The position numbers and the translations under genes are program-made. A DNA stretch of 64,000 nucleotides from Tipula vernalis (taxonomy: Eukaryota; Arthropoda; Insecta; Diptera; Tipulidae): contig OY282560.1 in the NCBI GenBank assembly GCA_958295665.1, forward strand, positions 264,168,641-264,232,640. Reading direction: 5' to 3'. The stretch's first letter is position 1. Every line of letters begins with the position of its first letter. The notes under the pieces were generated by a model. It had not been told where the DNA came from and did no database searches. It was given only the letters and a program-made list of their open reading frames with translations. Below are positions 45,371 through 55,406 of this stretch, piece after piece.

Positions 45371-45706
45371 GTGGGGCGCGTTTCAGAGCTAATCGGGAGA
45401 ACAACTTCGCGAAATCGTAGTGTCATTGAAATTCCTGTGGGTTTTTATTACAATTCGTCAAAAAAAATTGTTTCTGAAACGAGACAATTATTGCGTTTGT
45501 GTGAGGAATCAAAAAATCTAAATTGCATGAAATTCAATAGTAGTTTTCCAGGATACTTTGATTTGCAGCAATTGTTTCCCATTTTTTCATATGAAGATTT
45601 CCGTCCGCGATTGATCTCTCCCGCGGACTCTATAATCGATATGAAGAAAGAGAAGAATGAAAATTTTTGCTTGTTATGTTGGAAATTCATACAAACCTTT
45701 AAGTAA
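45371..45706 (+). other. unrecognised open frame, possibly an exon
   Basis: This is an open frame of 111 codons with no ATG at its start (GTG at 45371). It stays open upstream to a T-rich tract ending 'aatag' at 45353, which looks like a splice acceptor. The peptide (IEIPVGFYYNSSKKIVSETR, GYFDLQQLFPIFSYEDFRPR, NFCLLCWKFIQTFK) is not obviously repetitive or low in complexity, but I recognise no family. It lies 175 bp after the H4 stop. It could be a terminal exon, a fragment of a transposon ORF or chance. Confidence 0.3.
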
Positions 45707-45774
45707 AAAGTTTTTTCATTGTGATATTAAAGCGTTCTAGGACCAATATAATACTTGTTGTAAAAAGCCGATTT

Positions 45775-46470
45775 ACCTGTAACCAACAAAGTAAAAATGT
45801 CAACATTTGCCGATAATACGGCCTTCCTGGCGTCACACAATAATCCCGAAATTTCTTCAAATTAGTTACAGAATCATTTGAACAAAATCATGGACTAGCT
45901 GAAGACATGGCGAATAAAACTGAACGAAAACAAATCAACTCATATCACATTCACGCTAAACAAACGCACCTGCCCACCAGTGAAATTAAACGATAAAAAT
46001 ATTCCTCAACAAACAAAGGTCACATACTTAGGTTTGCATCTGGACAGAATGTTAACGTGGAAAAATCATATTGAAACAGCGCAATTTATTACAAATAACG
46101 TTTTACAAAATGTACTGGCTGATGGGAAGAAAATCTCAGTTGTCATTAGCTAATAAAGTTTTGCTGTACAAAGCGATAATCAAACCCATACGGACTTATG
46201 TTATTCAGTTATGGGGATCCACCAGCGCTTCAAACAGAGAACTGCAACGAACCCAACCGAAAATACTTCGCAGTATTACCAATGCTCCATGTTACATTCG
46301 AAATAGTAATATACATGACGACCTTGTGATTAAAATCATTAAAGAATTCAGTTCGAAATATTACTCAAAACTAGAAGCACATCCCAACGAATTGGCCAGG
46401 GATATACTAAAACAGCTACGGTTTAGGTGACTGAGAAGAACAGATCCACTCGGACTGACGAACCTGTAAA
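45775..46470 (+). pseudogene. jockey-clade reverse transcriptase fragment, old
   Basis: The frames give STFADNTAFLASHNNPE (a degraded F-A-D-D box near 45800), then WRIKLNENKSTHITFTLNKR, YLGLHLDRMLTWKNHIE, and at 46071-46430 YWLMGRKSQLSLANKVLLYK and PIRTYVIQLWGSTSASN. The order matches the RT C-terminal half of the fresher copy at 47065-48005, of which this is a diverged relative. Several stops and frame changes are present. No poly-A tail was identified. Confidence 0.75.
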
Positions 46471-46843
46471 TTTATTAAATGTTTACGTTATACATGTAAG
46501 TATAATTAAATTGTGTGCGCCAACAATAAGTATTAACATTGGTTAAGACTAGTAATGGGCTAAATCGATCATTTTTGTTAAAAAAACATATGAGAAAATA
46601 AACAAAACAGAGCGGAAAAGATCGATTTAGCACATCACGAGTTAAGACTAAAAATATGTAATTATTTTAGCTTAAGATTTGATTACTTCTTGTTAGTTTC
46701 TTATGTAGAAAGATACAAGAATAAAGCCATTGGCAGCATTTATAAAAAATAAAAATTGTGAATGCTCTGTAAATCATGAAAATGACGAACTCCTCATCAT
46801 CGAAAAACCTCAAATAAAATCAGCTCTCTGATTTTTTTTAAAT
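46471..46843. other. spacer with an inverted repeat
   Basis: 'gggctaaatcgatc' near 46557 and 'gatcgatttagcac' near 46619 are inverted around an A-rich loop, possibly a small MITE of about 80 bp. No gene is seen. Confidence 0.35.
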
Positions 46844-47028
46844 CGAGTGCACTAGAATGTTCGAGAGTGCACTAGAATGTTCAATTATTTTTAAGAATGT
46901 TTGAGAACGTTCCAGTATGTTCGAGAATGTTCTAGGATGTCTCAGAAGGTTCTGGACCATCAAAGGGACTTCCCGTTTGGAGACGTTCTAGAATGTACAA
47001 AATATTCTGGAATATTCTCGAATGTTCC
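46844..47028. promoter_or_regulatory. array of heat-shock elements (HSF-binding sites)
   Basis: Alternating inverted pentamers nGAAn/nTTCn are packed here. Clusters are seen at 46854-46868 (GAAtgTTCgaGA), 46874-46882 (GAAtgTTC), 46894-46937 (GAAcgTTCcaG ... TTCgaGAAtgTTCtaG), 46943-46956 (GAAggTTCtgG), 46985-46994 (TTCtaGAA) and 47005-47028 (TTCtgGAAtaTTC then TTCtcGAAtgTTC). A 21-bp unit containing 'gagtgcactagaatgttc' is present twice at the left end. HSF trimers bind three or more contiguous pentamers, a requirement met by the last cluster and by 46905-46937. Such density is typical of heat-shock gene promoters. The expected core promoter lies at 48284-48319, pushed away by the jockey insertion. 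Confidence 0.85.
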
Positions 47029-47064
47029 ATTATCTTATTGTGGTGGGGATATGTTCCAGCTCAG
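47015..47064. repeat. 50-bp target-site duplication, left copy
   Basis: The 50 bases from 'ttctcgaatgttccattatc' to 'ggatatgttccagctcag' recur exactly at 48229-48278, on the other side of the jockey insertion. The duplicated segment includes the last heat-shock pentamers. Confidence 0.92.
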
Positions 47065-48005
47065 TATTTCTAGACGTTGCACAAGCGTTTGATAGAGTGT
47101 GGCATGAAGGACTTAACCACAAGTTAAGGAATCTTCTACCAATGCAATTTGCTAAGATACTAGAATCATACTTGAAAGATAGGTTCTTCAGGATTAAGTT
47201 AGATGATACATTTTCTGAATTGAAAGAAATCAATGCAGGAGTTCCACAGGGCAGTGTATTAGGGCCGGTTTTATACGTACTATATACTTATGATCTTCCT
47301 ACATTAGAAAACAACACAGTGGCAACTTTTGCAGATGATACGGCGATCTTAGCTGTTGGAAAAAGCAACGAAGAATCAACACAGAAGTTACAATCAGCTA
47401 TAACTCAAATATATAAATGGACAAAAAGATGGAGAATAAAACTAAATGAAGCTAAATCAGTTCACATCAACTTTACAAACAGACGAATCGAACATATTCC
47501 GATTACCATAAATCGGGAAATAATACCGCATGCGAACACAGCCAAGTATCTTGGCATGACCCTGGATGCTAAACTACGATGGAAAGCACACGTCAAGAAG
47601 AAAAGTGAAGAATTAAGACTTAAATACAGAAAAATGTATTGGCTGATGGGAAGGAACTCTTCTTTATCAACATACAACAAGCTTCTACTTTATAAGCAAA
47701 TATTGAAACCGATTTGGACTTATGGTATTCAGCTTTGGGGTTGTACCAAACAGAGCAACGTAAATATCATCCAAAGATTTCAGAATATGGTATTAAGGAA
47801 CATCGTTGATGCACCTTGGTATGTTAGGAACAATGACCTTCATAGGGACCTTAAAATGAACCTCATCTTAAATGAAATTCAGGAAAAAGCACGGAGACAT
47901 GAAGAAAGGCTCCGCCAACATGTGAACATTGAGGCAACTCAGCTCCTAAGCATCACGAATTTAGTTCGCAGACTTAAAAGAACCAAACCTTTTGAGCTGG
48001 TGTGA
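47065..48005 (+). pseudogene. jockey reverse transcriptase, C-terminal part
   Basis: The frame is open for 313 codons. It begins SVFLDVAQAFDRVWHEGLNH, RT motif with the first catalytic Asp, then INAGVPQGSVLGPVLYVL, and the catalytic FADDTAILAV. The thumb and linker follow (WRIKLNEAKSVHINFTNRRI, KYLGMTLDAKLRW) and the jockey C-terminus (YKQILKPIWTYGIQLWGC, FQNMVLRNIVDAPWYVRNND), with stop at 48003-48005. Endonuclease, ORF1 and the RT N-terminus are absent, so it cannot move alone. An upstream ATG at 47022 belongs to the duplicated target, not to the element. The 3' UTR is about 220 bp and ends in poly-A. Confidence 0.9.
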
Positions 48006-48228
48006 TTGTCAGTTTAAGCAGCATTATGCTGATCTAAAATCCACAACAAAGATGTGGTTTACATCAATTTACCAAACACTATGGAATGCCAATGGGAAGA
48101 AGCCATAGATTAATTTAAGTTAGTAAATTAAGTCAGAAACAAATTGCTAATTAGTCCAGGAGACTAGATTGTAATTACATAAAATAAATAAATAAAATTT
48201 ATTTTAAATTATAAAAAAAAAAAAAAAA
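47065..48228 (+). mobile_element. jockey-type non-LTR retrotransposon, 5' truncated, recent
   Basis: The 1164-bp insertion starts in the middle of the RT domain and ends in 16 A residues at about 48213-48228. It is flanked by the 50-bp duplication. It is in the same orientation as the presumed heat-shock gene. The coding part is unbroken and the duplication is exact, both signs of youth. Confidence 0.93.
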
Positions 48229-48278
48229 TTCTCGAATGTTCCATTATCTTATTGTGGTGGGGATATGTTCCAGCTCAG
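48229..48278. repeat. 50-bp target-site duplication, right copy
   Basis: This is an exact copy of 47015-47064, directly after the poly-A tail. It repeats part of the heat-shock array (TTCtcGAAtgTTC), leaving a short remnant of heat-shock elements just upstream of the TATA box. Confidence 0.92.
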
Positions 48279-48283
48279 AAAGT

Positions 48284-48319
48284 TATATTTAGGCGATATG
48301 GCGCTCCGCATGCGTCAGT
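48284..48319 (+). promoter_or_regulatory. TATA box and initiator of a heat-shock-type core promoter
   Basis: TATATTT begins at 48284. The insect initiator TCAGT lies at 48315-48319, with its A 33 bases downstream of the first T of the TATA box, which is the normal spacing. Without the jockey element and one duplication copy, the last heat-shock pentamers would end about 60 bp upstream of the TATA box. The following leader ('gaaattagtgaaagtgaatt') is A-rich, as in known Hsp leaders. Transcription would run to the right from about 48317. Confidence 0.6.
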
Positions 48320-48567
48320 ATACTTTTAGAAATTAGTGAAAGTGAATTAAATCTGTGGTGAAAAACGTAAAGTATCTTATCTCGATTTTATACAATTTTC
48401 AGGGGAGCAAAAAAACGGTTAAAATAAATCGGCTAAAAAATATATGACTATATACATAAGCTAGTTTTCCAGGGTTTTCGTAAGATGGTGCAATGCATTT
48501 TTTTTAAGTATTAGTTACTTTAAATTTTATTAAAGTAATTAAGAAAATTAAGAAAAATACAAACAGG
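48320..48567 (+). other. putative transcribed leader without a long ORF
   Basis: From the predicted start at 48317 only very short frames are found (an ATG near 48439 gives six codons; another at 48485 gives nine). An acceptor-like 'caattttcag' lies near 48395. At about 48568 a copia fragment begins. Either the coding part has been lost, or the product was non-coding, as for Drosophila hsr-omega. Confidence 0.4.
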
Positions 48568-48852
48568 TTATTTTACGTTTACAATTTTGCTAAAATAACT
48601 CTCTGCTTCGGTTGAAGATAGAGCTACACAAGTTTGCTTTTTCCAACTCCAACTGATAATTGACCCAAAAGCCACAAAAATGTAACCGCTGTTAGATTTT
48701 CTATCTGATCGATCTTCGGCCCAATTGGCGTCTGCGTATCCAATCAGTTTTACATTGTCACTCCTAATTAAAATCAGCTTCAATTTTATGGTGCCTTTCA
48801 AATATTTTACCACTCGCTTTAATTCATCCCAATCTTCTTGAGTTGGATTCAT
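48568..48852 (-). pseudogene. copia RNase H fragment
   Basis: The minus strand reads MNPTQEDWDELKRVVKYLKG, LIGYADANWAEDRSDRKSNS and ISWSWKKQTCVALSSTEAES. This is the classic copia RNase H with its first catalytic Asp (YADANWA). Beyond 48568 the frame leaves the family. It is a different copia from 22898-27716. No LTRs are present. Confidence 0.85.
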
Positions 48853-48891
48853 TGTTTTTGAGCTAACATTGCGACACTTACTACTATATCA

Positions 48892-49328
48892 GGGTGGTCA
48901 TTTTGTGGTGCTACATCACATTTGGTGATAAAACTGTGATAAACTGACATTTGTCCTACCTAGCTTACTGCGGTCCCATCTTGGATAAATAACGTCACGT
49001 CGTATAATGATTTGAATGAAAATGACCACAACTTCTTCCGTCTTACTTCTACAAGTGAAAAAAATTGTTTATTTTGTTGTTTAAAATTTTTTTACATGGA
49101 GTTCGGTTAAAAATAACTCTAATCAAAATTTCAAAAAATCAATGAAAGTTACATTGACGCGAATGAAAAATAAATGATATTTATTAACAAAATAATCATT
49201 TATATATTATTGAAATAAAATTAATGAGTTATTGTTAAATTTACAGGAAAACGGAATATAAAAATCAACAATTATTTTAGTTTTGTGTAGTAAATTGTAT
49301 GATAAAAGAACCATTCTAGTAGCCTAAT
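48892..49328 (+). repeat. foldback family F, 5' portion (copy 1)
   Basis: This starts 'gggtggtcattttgtggtgc' and closely matches 60767-61195, and less closely 61936-62349. Shared landmarks are 'aactgtgataaactgacatt', 'gtcccatcttggat', 'cttccgtcttacttctacaa' and 'aaccattctagtagcc'. In this copy the long inverted arms that follow in the second copy are absent. It is non-coding. Confidence 0.85.
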
Positions 49329-49831
49329 ATCAACAGCCTAGAAAGTGATCTTTTAAAGATTTGGTAAAAGGTGAATCGAAATCGACATAAAACATCACTT
49401 TCTAGGCTGTGTGAATCGAACAGTTGCTCCGTAATAAATATGTGTGTGTGTGTTTTTGACGTTTATATAAACATAACCCATAACTTTTATAAAAGATCGA
49501 TACTCTATAAATAACAACTTAACATATTCTAATGTTATATACATAACAACATAACAACAACCAGTTAATTCTTTAATATAAAATATTTACATAAAAATAA
49601 ACAGAAACACAAAATATAACACAAAACACAAATGACGCTTTCAAAATTACAGTTCTATTTGTGTTTGTGTTATGTCGAATTCTTTTTGTTTTTTCAAATC
49701 AATGTAAATTTTGTGGTGTAAAAAGTACATGAAACAAATTGATCTTGTTTTTTGACGGTACTAACAACAACAAAAATAGAAACTTCATTTTGTATTTGTC
49801 GAAGTTGTGAATATATATGGGGTTTTTTGTG
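49329..49831. repeat. small hairpin and AT-rich spacer
   Basis: 'agcctagaaagtgat' at 49333-49347 is inverted at about 49394-49412 ('catcactttctaggct'), with a ~45-base loop. The remainder to 49831 is AT-rich with no gene. Confidence 0.6.
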
Positions 49832-50065
49832 TCTTGATTTTAAATCATTTTGATTGTTGTTTAATTATTTTAATCGTTTAAATAAAATTTTCAGTATAAA
49901 CAGTTTTTTCCGTCTCGATTTTTATTCTTTTAATTGATTTGCTTAATTATTTTAATTGAATTAAATAAAGTTGTTGATATAAACAGTTTTTTCTGTCTCG
50001 ATTTCTTATCCTTTTAATTGTTGTGCTTAATTATTTTAATCGAATTAAATAAAATCAAGACACAA
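49832..50065 (+). repeat. ~83-bp tandem repeat, 2.8 copies
   Basis: The units start 'gtcttgattttaaatcattt' (49832), 'gtctcgatttttattctttt' (about 49913) and 'gtctcgatttcttatccttt' (about 49997). Each has 'cttaattattttaat' and 'aattaaataaa'; the first two end in 'ataaacagttttttc'. The third breaks off in 'aatcaagacac'. Confidence 0.8.
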
Positions 50066-50088
50066 AAACTCTTTGACAACTTTGACAA

Positions 50089-50250
50089 CTAAAAATTGAC
50101 GTTTCTAATTTGTTGTTGTAGTAGATTTATGAAAAAATATACATTTCGTAAAATTGATGTACATCGAAAAAACATTGATGTTTTTTGACGAAAAGAACAT
50201 GATTTTCGATGTACATCAATTTTTTTTGATGTTTTTTGACGAAAAGAATT
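50089..50250. repeat. palindrome with duplicated 22-bp motif
   Basis: 'aattgatgtacatcgaaaa' (about 50152-50171) is inverted at about 50203-50221. 'tgatgttttttgacgaaaag' is present twice, near 50176 and 50228. Words of the same type occur in 23590-23700 within the copia region. Confidence 0.65.
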
Positions 50251-50895
50251 TGACATTAGTAAATCTGCCAAAAAATCGAGATTCGTAAACCAACAAAAAT
50301 TTGGTCGACCGAGCGACTTTTCTTGACGAATCGAACCGTTTGACAGGAGAAAGAGCAAGCCGGCTTAGTTATGAGTATTAAATGAGTATTAAAAATTTTA
50401 CGCCATATAGGTATTATTTATTTACTTACAAAAAATTTAAATTACATTACCACAAAAAAGCTCAAAAGCAAAAATAATTAACTTTACTTGCCAAAAATAA
50501 CAAAGAAAATAGCGTTGATCGCCCTCATTCATACGAGGGACATAGAAATGGAGTCGCACACATACTACTACGACTATTACCATGTTTCCATGTAACGAGT
50601 CAAAACCAACAAAAATGCTTATACAAGCCAAACAGTACAAACACTTAAGATATAAAAAAGTACGTTAAGGTATAATATTAGTGATGCGCATAAAATAAAT
50701 CAGAAAGCATATATGTATACACAAAACAAATAAGTATAGGTGATAAATTCATCGAAACTAAAGTATTTTACGAAATATAAATACCAATACATAAATAAAT
50801 TTAGTGTACATTTCTTTTGATAGGATCTGTGTAAGGAGCGAACGAGGCGGCTTGTATAAACAGTTTTGTTGGTTTTGACCGAGTTCAAATAGGTT
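50251..50895. other. AT-rich stretch, no gene seen
   Basis: The short minus-strand frames here match no family, and no inverted repeat was found. Confidence 0.4.
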
Positions 50896-51682
50896 TACCC
50901 GGCTACTCCACCTGACATAAATTTTAACATTACAATTACCATATCTTGTAACAAAAATATAAAAAATGGCGTCGGGTGAGGAAAACTTACAATAAATTTG
51001 ACGGTTAGAAATCATTTGCGCTTTGATATTTTAAAGAAATTGTGCAAACATTTTTGCAAAAAGATCGTCACAGATTCAGATTCTGTTTTGGCTGCCATAT
51101 TTTTAAGTATGTATTTAAAAATATCTTAACAAAATTTTTTTTTTTTTGTGGAACAAAAAATTTTTGTAAAAAGTTTCTAATTACAAATTAGAAAACTTCC
51201 ATTCGAAACTGGTAATCAAATTTTTGAATCCAGCCAAGAAATGTAAAATTTTGGTATACAATCAAGTTATGCCTTCTTGGCAGCAAATGATTGTATGACA
51301 TAAGTCGTTGCAATTTCGTGTCTCCACTAGCAACTGTTCGAATTTTAATGGTATAACTCGATTTTAATGGCAGGTGGAGAGTAGGTGTTAGATTTCGTTG
51401 TGTTAAAAACATGGCGGCGCTAACCCGTACCGTTTCCAAGAACAGAGTTACCCTCTAAACAAAAAAGCGAATTCGCAAAATACGACTCAAATACGAACCA
51501 TAATCGGTTCGTTTTTTTGTTGTTGCTTTACCGCATATGGACAAAAAAAAATCACAAAAAAATATCATTTTAATTTTTCTGTGTAAGGCAAAGACGCCAT
51601 ATTGTATTTTGTGTAGCTGTATTAATATTTAAAATAAAGGAAAGTAAGTGTTTTATAATATTTAATTATTAGTAATAAATTA

Positions 51683-52389
51683 TTGAAAATGAAAAAAAAA
51701 GGAAAATACTATGAAATAAAACGCGAAATAAATAAAATATGTGTCGAAAGGACAACAAATTGTTATTCGACTGATTTATCTAACGCAATACCAGCGATCC
51801 AAAATATATCTCGAGATTTAAGTGTTAATGTGGAGTCGGAGAGTGTTAATATGGAATCGGAGAGTGTTAATTTATCTAGCTCGACATATAAAGAATGACC
51901 AGACAGTAGTGAAAATGGAAATAATTTATTAAGAGACCTAGCACAATGGCTAGTAGAGTATAATATATCTGTGCAATGCGGTAATGCATTGCTGAAACTA
52001 CTTCGAAAACACGAAATAGACGTTCCTCAAGACGTAAGAACATTAAAAAAGATTTCATTGAAACCCTGTGACATAATTACTTTAAAAAATGGAAATTATA
52101 CTTCCCTTAGGGCTTGTCTGAAGCTTATTATTTCTGATCTGGCAGCAACACATTTTTCTTGGTTTGGCCGACATGATAACGTTGCTGTGGAAAATTTTCA
52201 AATTATGAATTTAATTAAAGGTAATAACTTACCGAAATAAATTAACTTCCAACTAACGAGTATTCTTAATATAATTCCAGAATGTGCAATAAGAAAATTT
52301 CCCTCCTGTAAAAATGTTGAGATTATCTATATTATAAAGAAATGGTTCCAATATGCAAAAGATCGGGTGAAGAAAAGAAATAAATAAAT
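51683..52389 (+). pseudogene. transposon-borne ORF with DUF4806-protein-like N-terminal and C-terminal parts
   Basis: The frame runs from ATG 51683 through an in-frame TGA at 51896-51898 and on to 52219. An intron-like segment follows (donor 'aaag|gtaata', acceptor 'attccag' ending about 52280), then ECAIRKFPSCKNVEIIYIIK and WFQYAKDRVKKRNK with a stop near 52387. The middle (LLRDLAQWLVEYNISVQCGN, LLRKHEIDVPQDVRTLKK) resembles the N-terminal helical region of insect DUF4806 proteins. The last exon resembles a DUF4806 C-terminal end. The conserved core between them is missing. It sits in the TIR element 51451-55406. The in-frame stop makes it probably dead; readthrough cannot be excluded. Confidence 0.55.
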
Positions 52390-53156
52390 AATTATAAAAA
52401 CTATGGATTTTTATATAATTTAAGGATTAACCATTTTTTTAATATTAGGCATTCATATGAATTTTATTTAAATGTTTTGTTTTTTTTGACTTACTTAGCT
52501 TGCTAAGATTTTTGTAATTTAATTTATAATGAATTTTTTGTTAATGGGTATAGAAGTACTGTATCTCATTGGATTTTATTGGCTCCTAGGCACTTTGTTC
52601 GTTAAGCCTGAATTCCACTGTGAATAATTGGCGATTGGAAAACTGCAAAATGCGATACCTATCGGAAATAATGTAAACCCTACGCTCTGCATGAAATGAC
52701 ATTTCTCTCCATATAAAACATATGGAGAGTGAAACTACCGGAATTAAATTAAACCCTACGCTCTGCATGCAAAATCATGACAGTCCAATCGTCAATTGAC
52801 TGAACTGACTTCAAGTCGAAAGAAGACAAAAAAAAAAGAAATGCATTGGAGTAACAAAGAAAAAGCATGTTTTTTTTATTTTTTTTATAGTACAAATATC
52901 TTGATAAATTTTGACAGCGACAGCAAAAAAAAAAAATAAAAAAAATAAATTTTTGGTTATCACTTGGGACGTGTCCGATTTCTGTGCGAAATAATTTGTT
53001 TGTGATAAATTAATGTTAAACTGTACGCAACCAAATTATCACAGCACCGGTGTGTTATAATTTTGACTTGTCCGTAATAATTCTTGTTTCTGTGCCGGTG
53101 AAGTAAACAAAATAAGTTTTATATAATTTAATTTTATTTATATAATATAATAAGTT

Positions 53157-53438
53157 TCAGCATTTTCTAGTGTCCAGCATTTTTTGAACAATATCACAAA
53201 CTGCGGATGTTGTCATGTTCATTGCTGCACTTACAATTCTATAACTAGTCTCTCTTGCCAGCCACAGCAAAAATATCATTAGTTCCATTTTCGGTCCCCA
53301 ACCATGGTTTTTATTGGGCAAAAATTTGCTAATAGCGATGAAAGCGTTAGACGATATTCTTAAATGCATTCTCGTCACCGGATCATTATAACTAAGTATT
53401 GAATTAACAATACTGTTTGTTGAGAGAATTGTGTACAT
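53157..53438 (-). pseudogene. PIF/Harbinger transposase, N-terminal fragment
   Basis: The 93-codon frame reads NDPVTRMHLRISSNAFIAIS and MELMIFLLWLARETSYRIVS followed by AAMNMTTSAVCDIVQ. This is the helix-turn-helix segment that precedes the DDE domain in HARBI1-like transposases. The DDE catalytic part is missing; the reading frame ends at MLDTRKC near the left TIR. It is thus a truncated, inactive transposase. Confidence 0.75.
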
Positions 53439-53522
53439 TATTAGTCACTGCAAAGGATGAATTTTATTAATATTTATAAATATCCAGAGAGAGAGAGAGA
53501 GCAATATCTAACATACATACCT

Positions 53523-54207
53523 GGATAGGAACCAAGCGCAAATTTTAGCGAAAAAAAACCTCGATATAGAAATTTAATTAAAAAACAAAAAATTGAATGC
53601 AACCAAAACTGCTGTAAAATAATTTCGTGCATGAAACCAAATTAAAAAAACTCGATATATTAGAGAAAATCTTAGTAGTACGTATTGAGGGTACTTATAA
53701 AATTTTAAAATGTCCTTTATATATTTTTAAATCAAAATAAATTATTCGTTATACTTTATAACAAATTATGTAAGTTATGCGAGCAAAATTTCCATTCATA
53801 TTTCTAATCCTGCTACTATGACGATACATATAAGTACATAATTTAAGAATACCACTGGATTATTTGATTTTTTAATATGCCAGTATATCCGCAGAAGTGC
53901 TAATAATATTTGCTGCACATTGGCCAAAAGATTTTTTCAACTCTCATATTAGATACCTAAAATTTAATCAATATATTTTTAATTGGAAAAAATTAAAATC
54001 GCGCAAACTGAAAATATCTGCGTCTGGTCTTTATGCCACAACAATTTTTTCAAAACGTCAAAGTATTTTGTAAACAAAGCAAAATGAATAAAAAATGCAC
54101 AGCCGTCTGCTGTAAAAAAAAAAATAGAATTGAACGTACGTTACCAACACTACAATAAATTTATATCGAGGTTTTTTTTCGCTAAAATTTGCGCTTGGTT
54201 CCTATCC
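53523..54207. mobile_element. 685-bp TIR element (level 5, innermost)
   Basis: The ends 'ggataggaaccaagcgcaaa' and the inverse 'tttgcgcttggttcctatcc' extend through 'ttttagcgaaaaaaaacctc' to about 50 bp. The target site could not be defined cleanly. It is non-coding and splits the Harbinger-type element downstream of its transposase start. Confidence 0.85.
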
Positions 54208-55406
54208 TGAAAGAGTTTAGGAGATCCATTATTAAAGGTCACGCAAGGTTCCGTGTTCTTCTCATTAAACACAATGAACCCGAAATTAATAGAAATAATA
54301 CCATATTTTGATCAAATTTGGCCTTTATCATTTTGATACACACTTTTAAATAACTCTCTACGTACAATTTGTCGTTTGTTGTATTTCCAAATGTCAATTT
54401 TATTATGTCAAAATTATTTCAGTATTCGGACAGCAAATGAACTTATTTCAAATATGGAAGAGAAAATTATTTCACTAATGTCAAATTTATCACAAAAAAA
54501 TTATTTCGCACAGAAATCGGACACGTCCTTAGTGTGCGGAAAAAAATTTGCGTTCGTACACAAAATTTGTGTGCATATATTAGTTGGATGACCATAAAAT
54601 GACTTCGATTTTGATAATTTTTGAACATAATTATGGCGATCCACTAATACAAACACACATTTGATGTAAGTGAAATCTTGACTGACTTCGTTTTGTGTTT
54701 CTTTCACACAACCACCGATTTTATATTTTTATCTCCCTTTATTTTGACTGACAAACTTTTATTCGCAATGGAATTCAGGCTTTAACTATTTTATATTATA
54801 TTATATTGTAGTAAAATTTAGAGCCTTACAATAATATTATTTTATTATAGTATATTAATGTGATAAATGATAATGTTGATGTAAATCAAAATGTGATAAA
54901 TCGTGACTTAAATTGAAATAATTTAAACCAAATATTATTTATATTCTATATATATTTAAGGCATAATATGAATAAAAAAACTGATTTGATTGGATTTAAA
55001 TAACTTAAAATACATAAAATTTTTACAAATTTAACTTAGCATTTTTATTACTGTATTTATTTTCAATTTAAAAGGCAACAAGGATAATTCGTTATTTATA
55101 CGCAAAAGTGCTGCGTTATTGATTCGCAAAAGTATTACATTTGCGAACCACTTGCGAATCGCAAAAGTCGTACGTTTGCGAATCATTAAATATGGTACGT
55201 AAACGGTTTGAGAAAATCGGTACGTTAATGTATCGTTAAAAGTGAACATTATGCGAATGAATACTTCGCTAAAAAGTCTAATTATCATGTGACAGGAACA
55301 CCGTAAACGGTTCGTCTTTGAGCCGCAAAAACGATTCGTTTACGAACTATTGTATGAAGCGTATTGTTCGTTTATGGTTCGCAAACGGCTCATCTTGTTT
55401 AGAGGG

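Larger units (their letters stand above)
52967..54528 (-). mobile_element. PIF/Harbinger-type element (level 4)
   Basis: TIRs of about 45 bp, 'ggacgtgtccgatttctgtg' with 'cgaaataatt...gtgataaatt' and the inverse ending at 54528, are flanked by TTG (52964-52966) and TTA (54529-54531), a slightly decayed 3-bp target. It contains a transposase fragment on the minus strand (53157-53438). Its ends resemble those in 43937-44219. Confidence 0.8.
52605..54781. mobile_element. TIR element with TTA target site (level 3)
   Basis: The ends 'agcctgaattccactgtgaa' and the inverse 'ttcgcaatggaattcaggct' are flanked by TTA on both sides (52602-52604 and 54782-54784). A TTA duplication is characteristic of PIF/Harbinger elements. 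A repeat 'aaaccctacgctctgcatg' occurs twice near 52675 and 52751. It is interrupted by 52967-54528. Confidence 0.82.
51451..55406. mobile_element. TIR element, CCCTCTAAACAA family, long copy (level 2 of the nest)
   Basis: The ends 'ccctctaaacaa' and 'ttgtttagaggg' are flanked by TA (51449-51450 and 55407-55408). The subterminal regions are rich in 'ttcgcaaa', 'cgaaccataa' and related words. It carries the interrupted ORF 51683-52389 and is itself interrupted by 52605-54781. Without that insertion it would be about 1.8 kb. A short relative lies at 40998-42049. Confidence 0.75.

Noticed and set aside
47022..47064. ATG at 47022 as the start of the jockey RT protein
   Set aside because: This segment is the target-site duplication and is repeated at 48236. 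The element itself starts at 47065.
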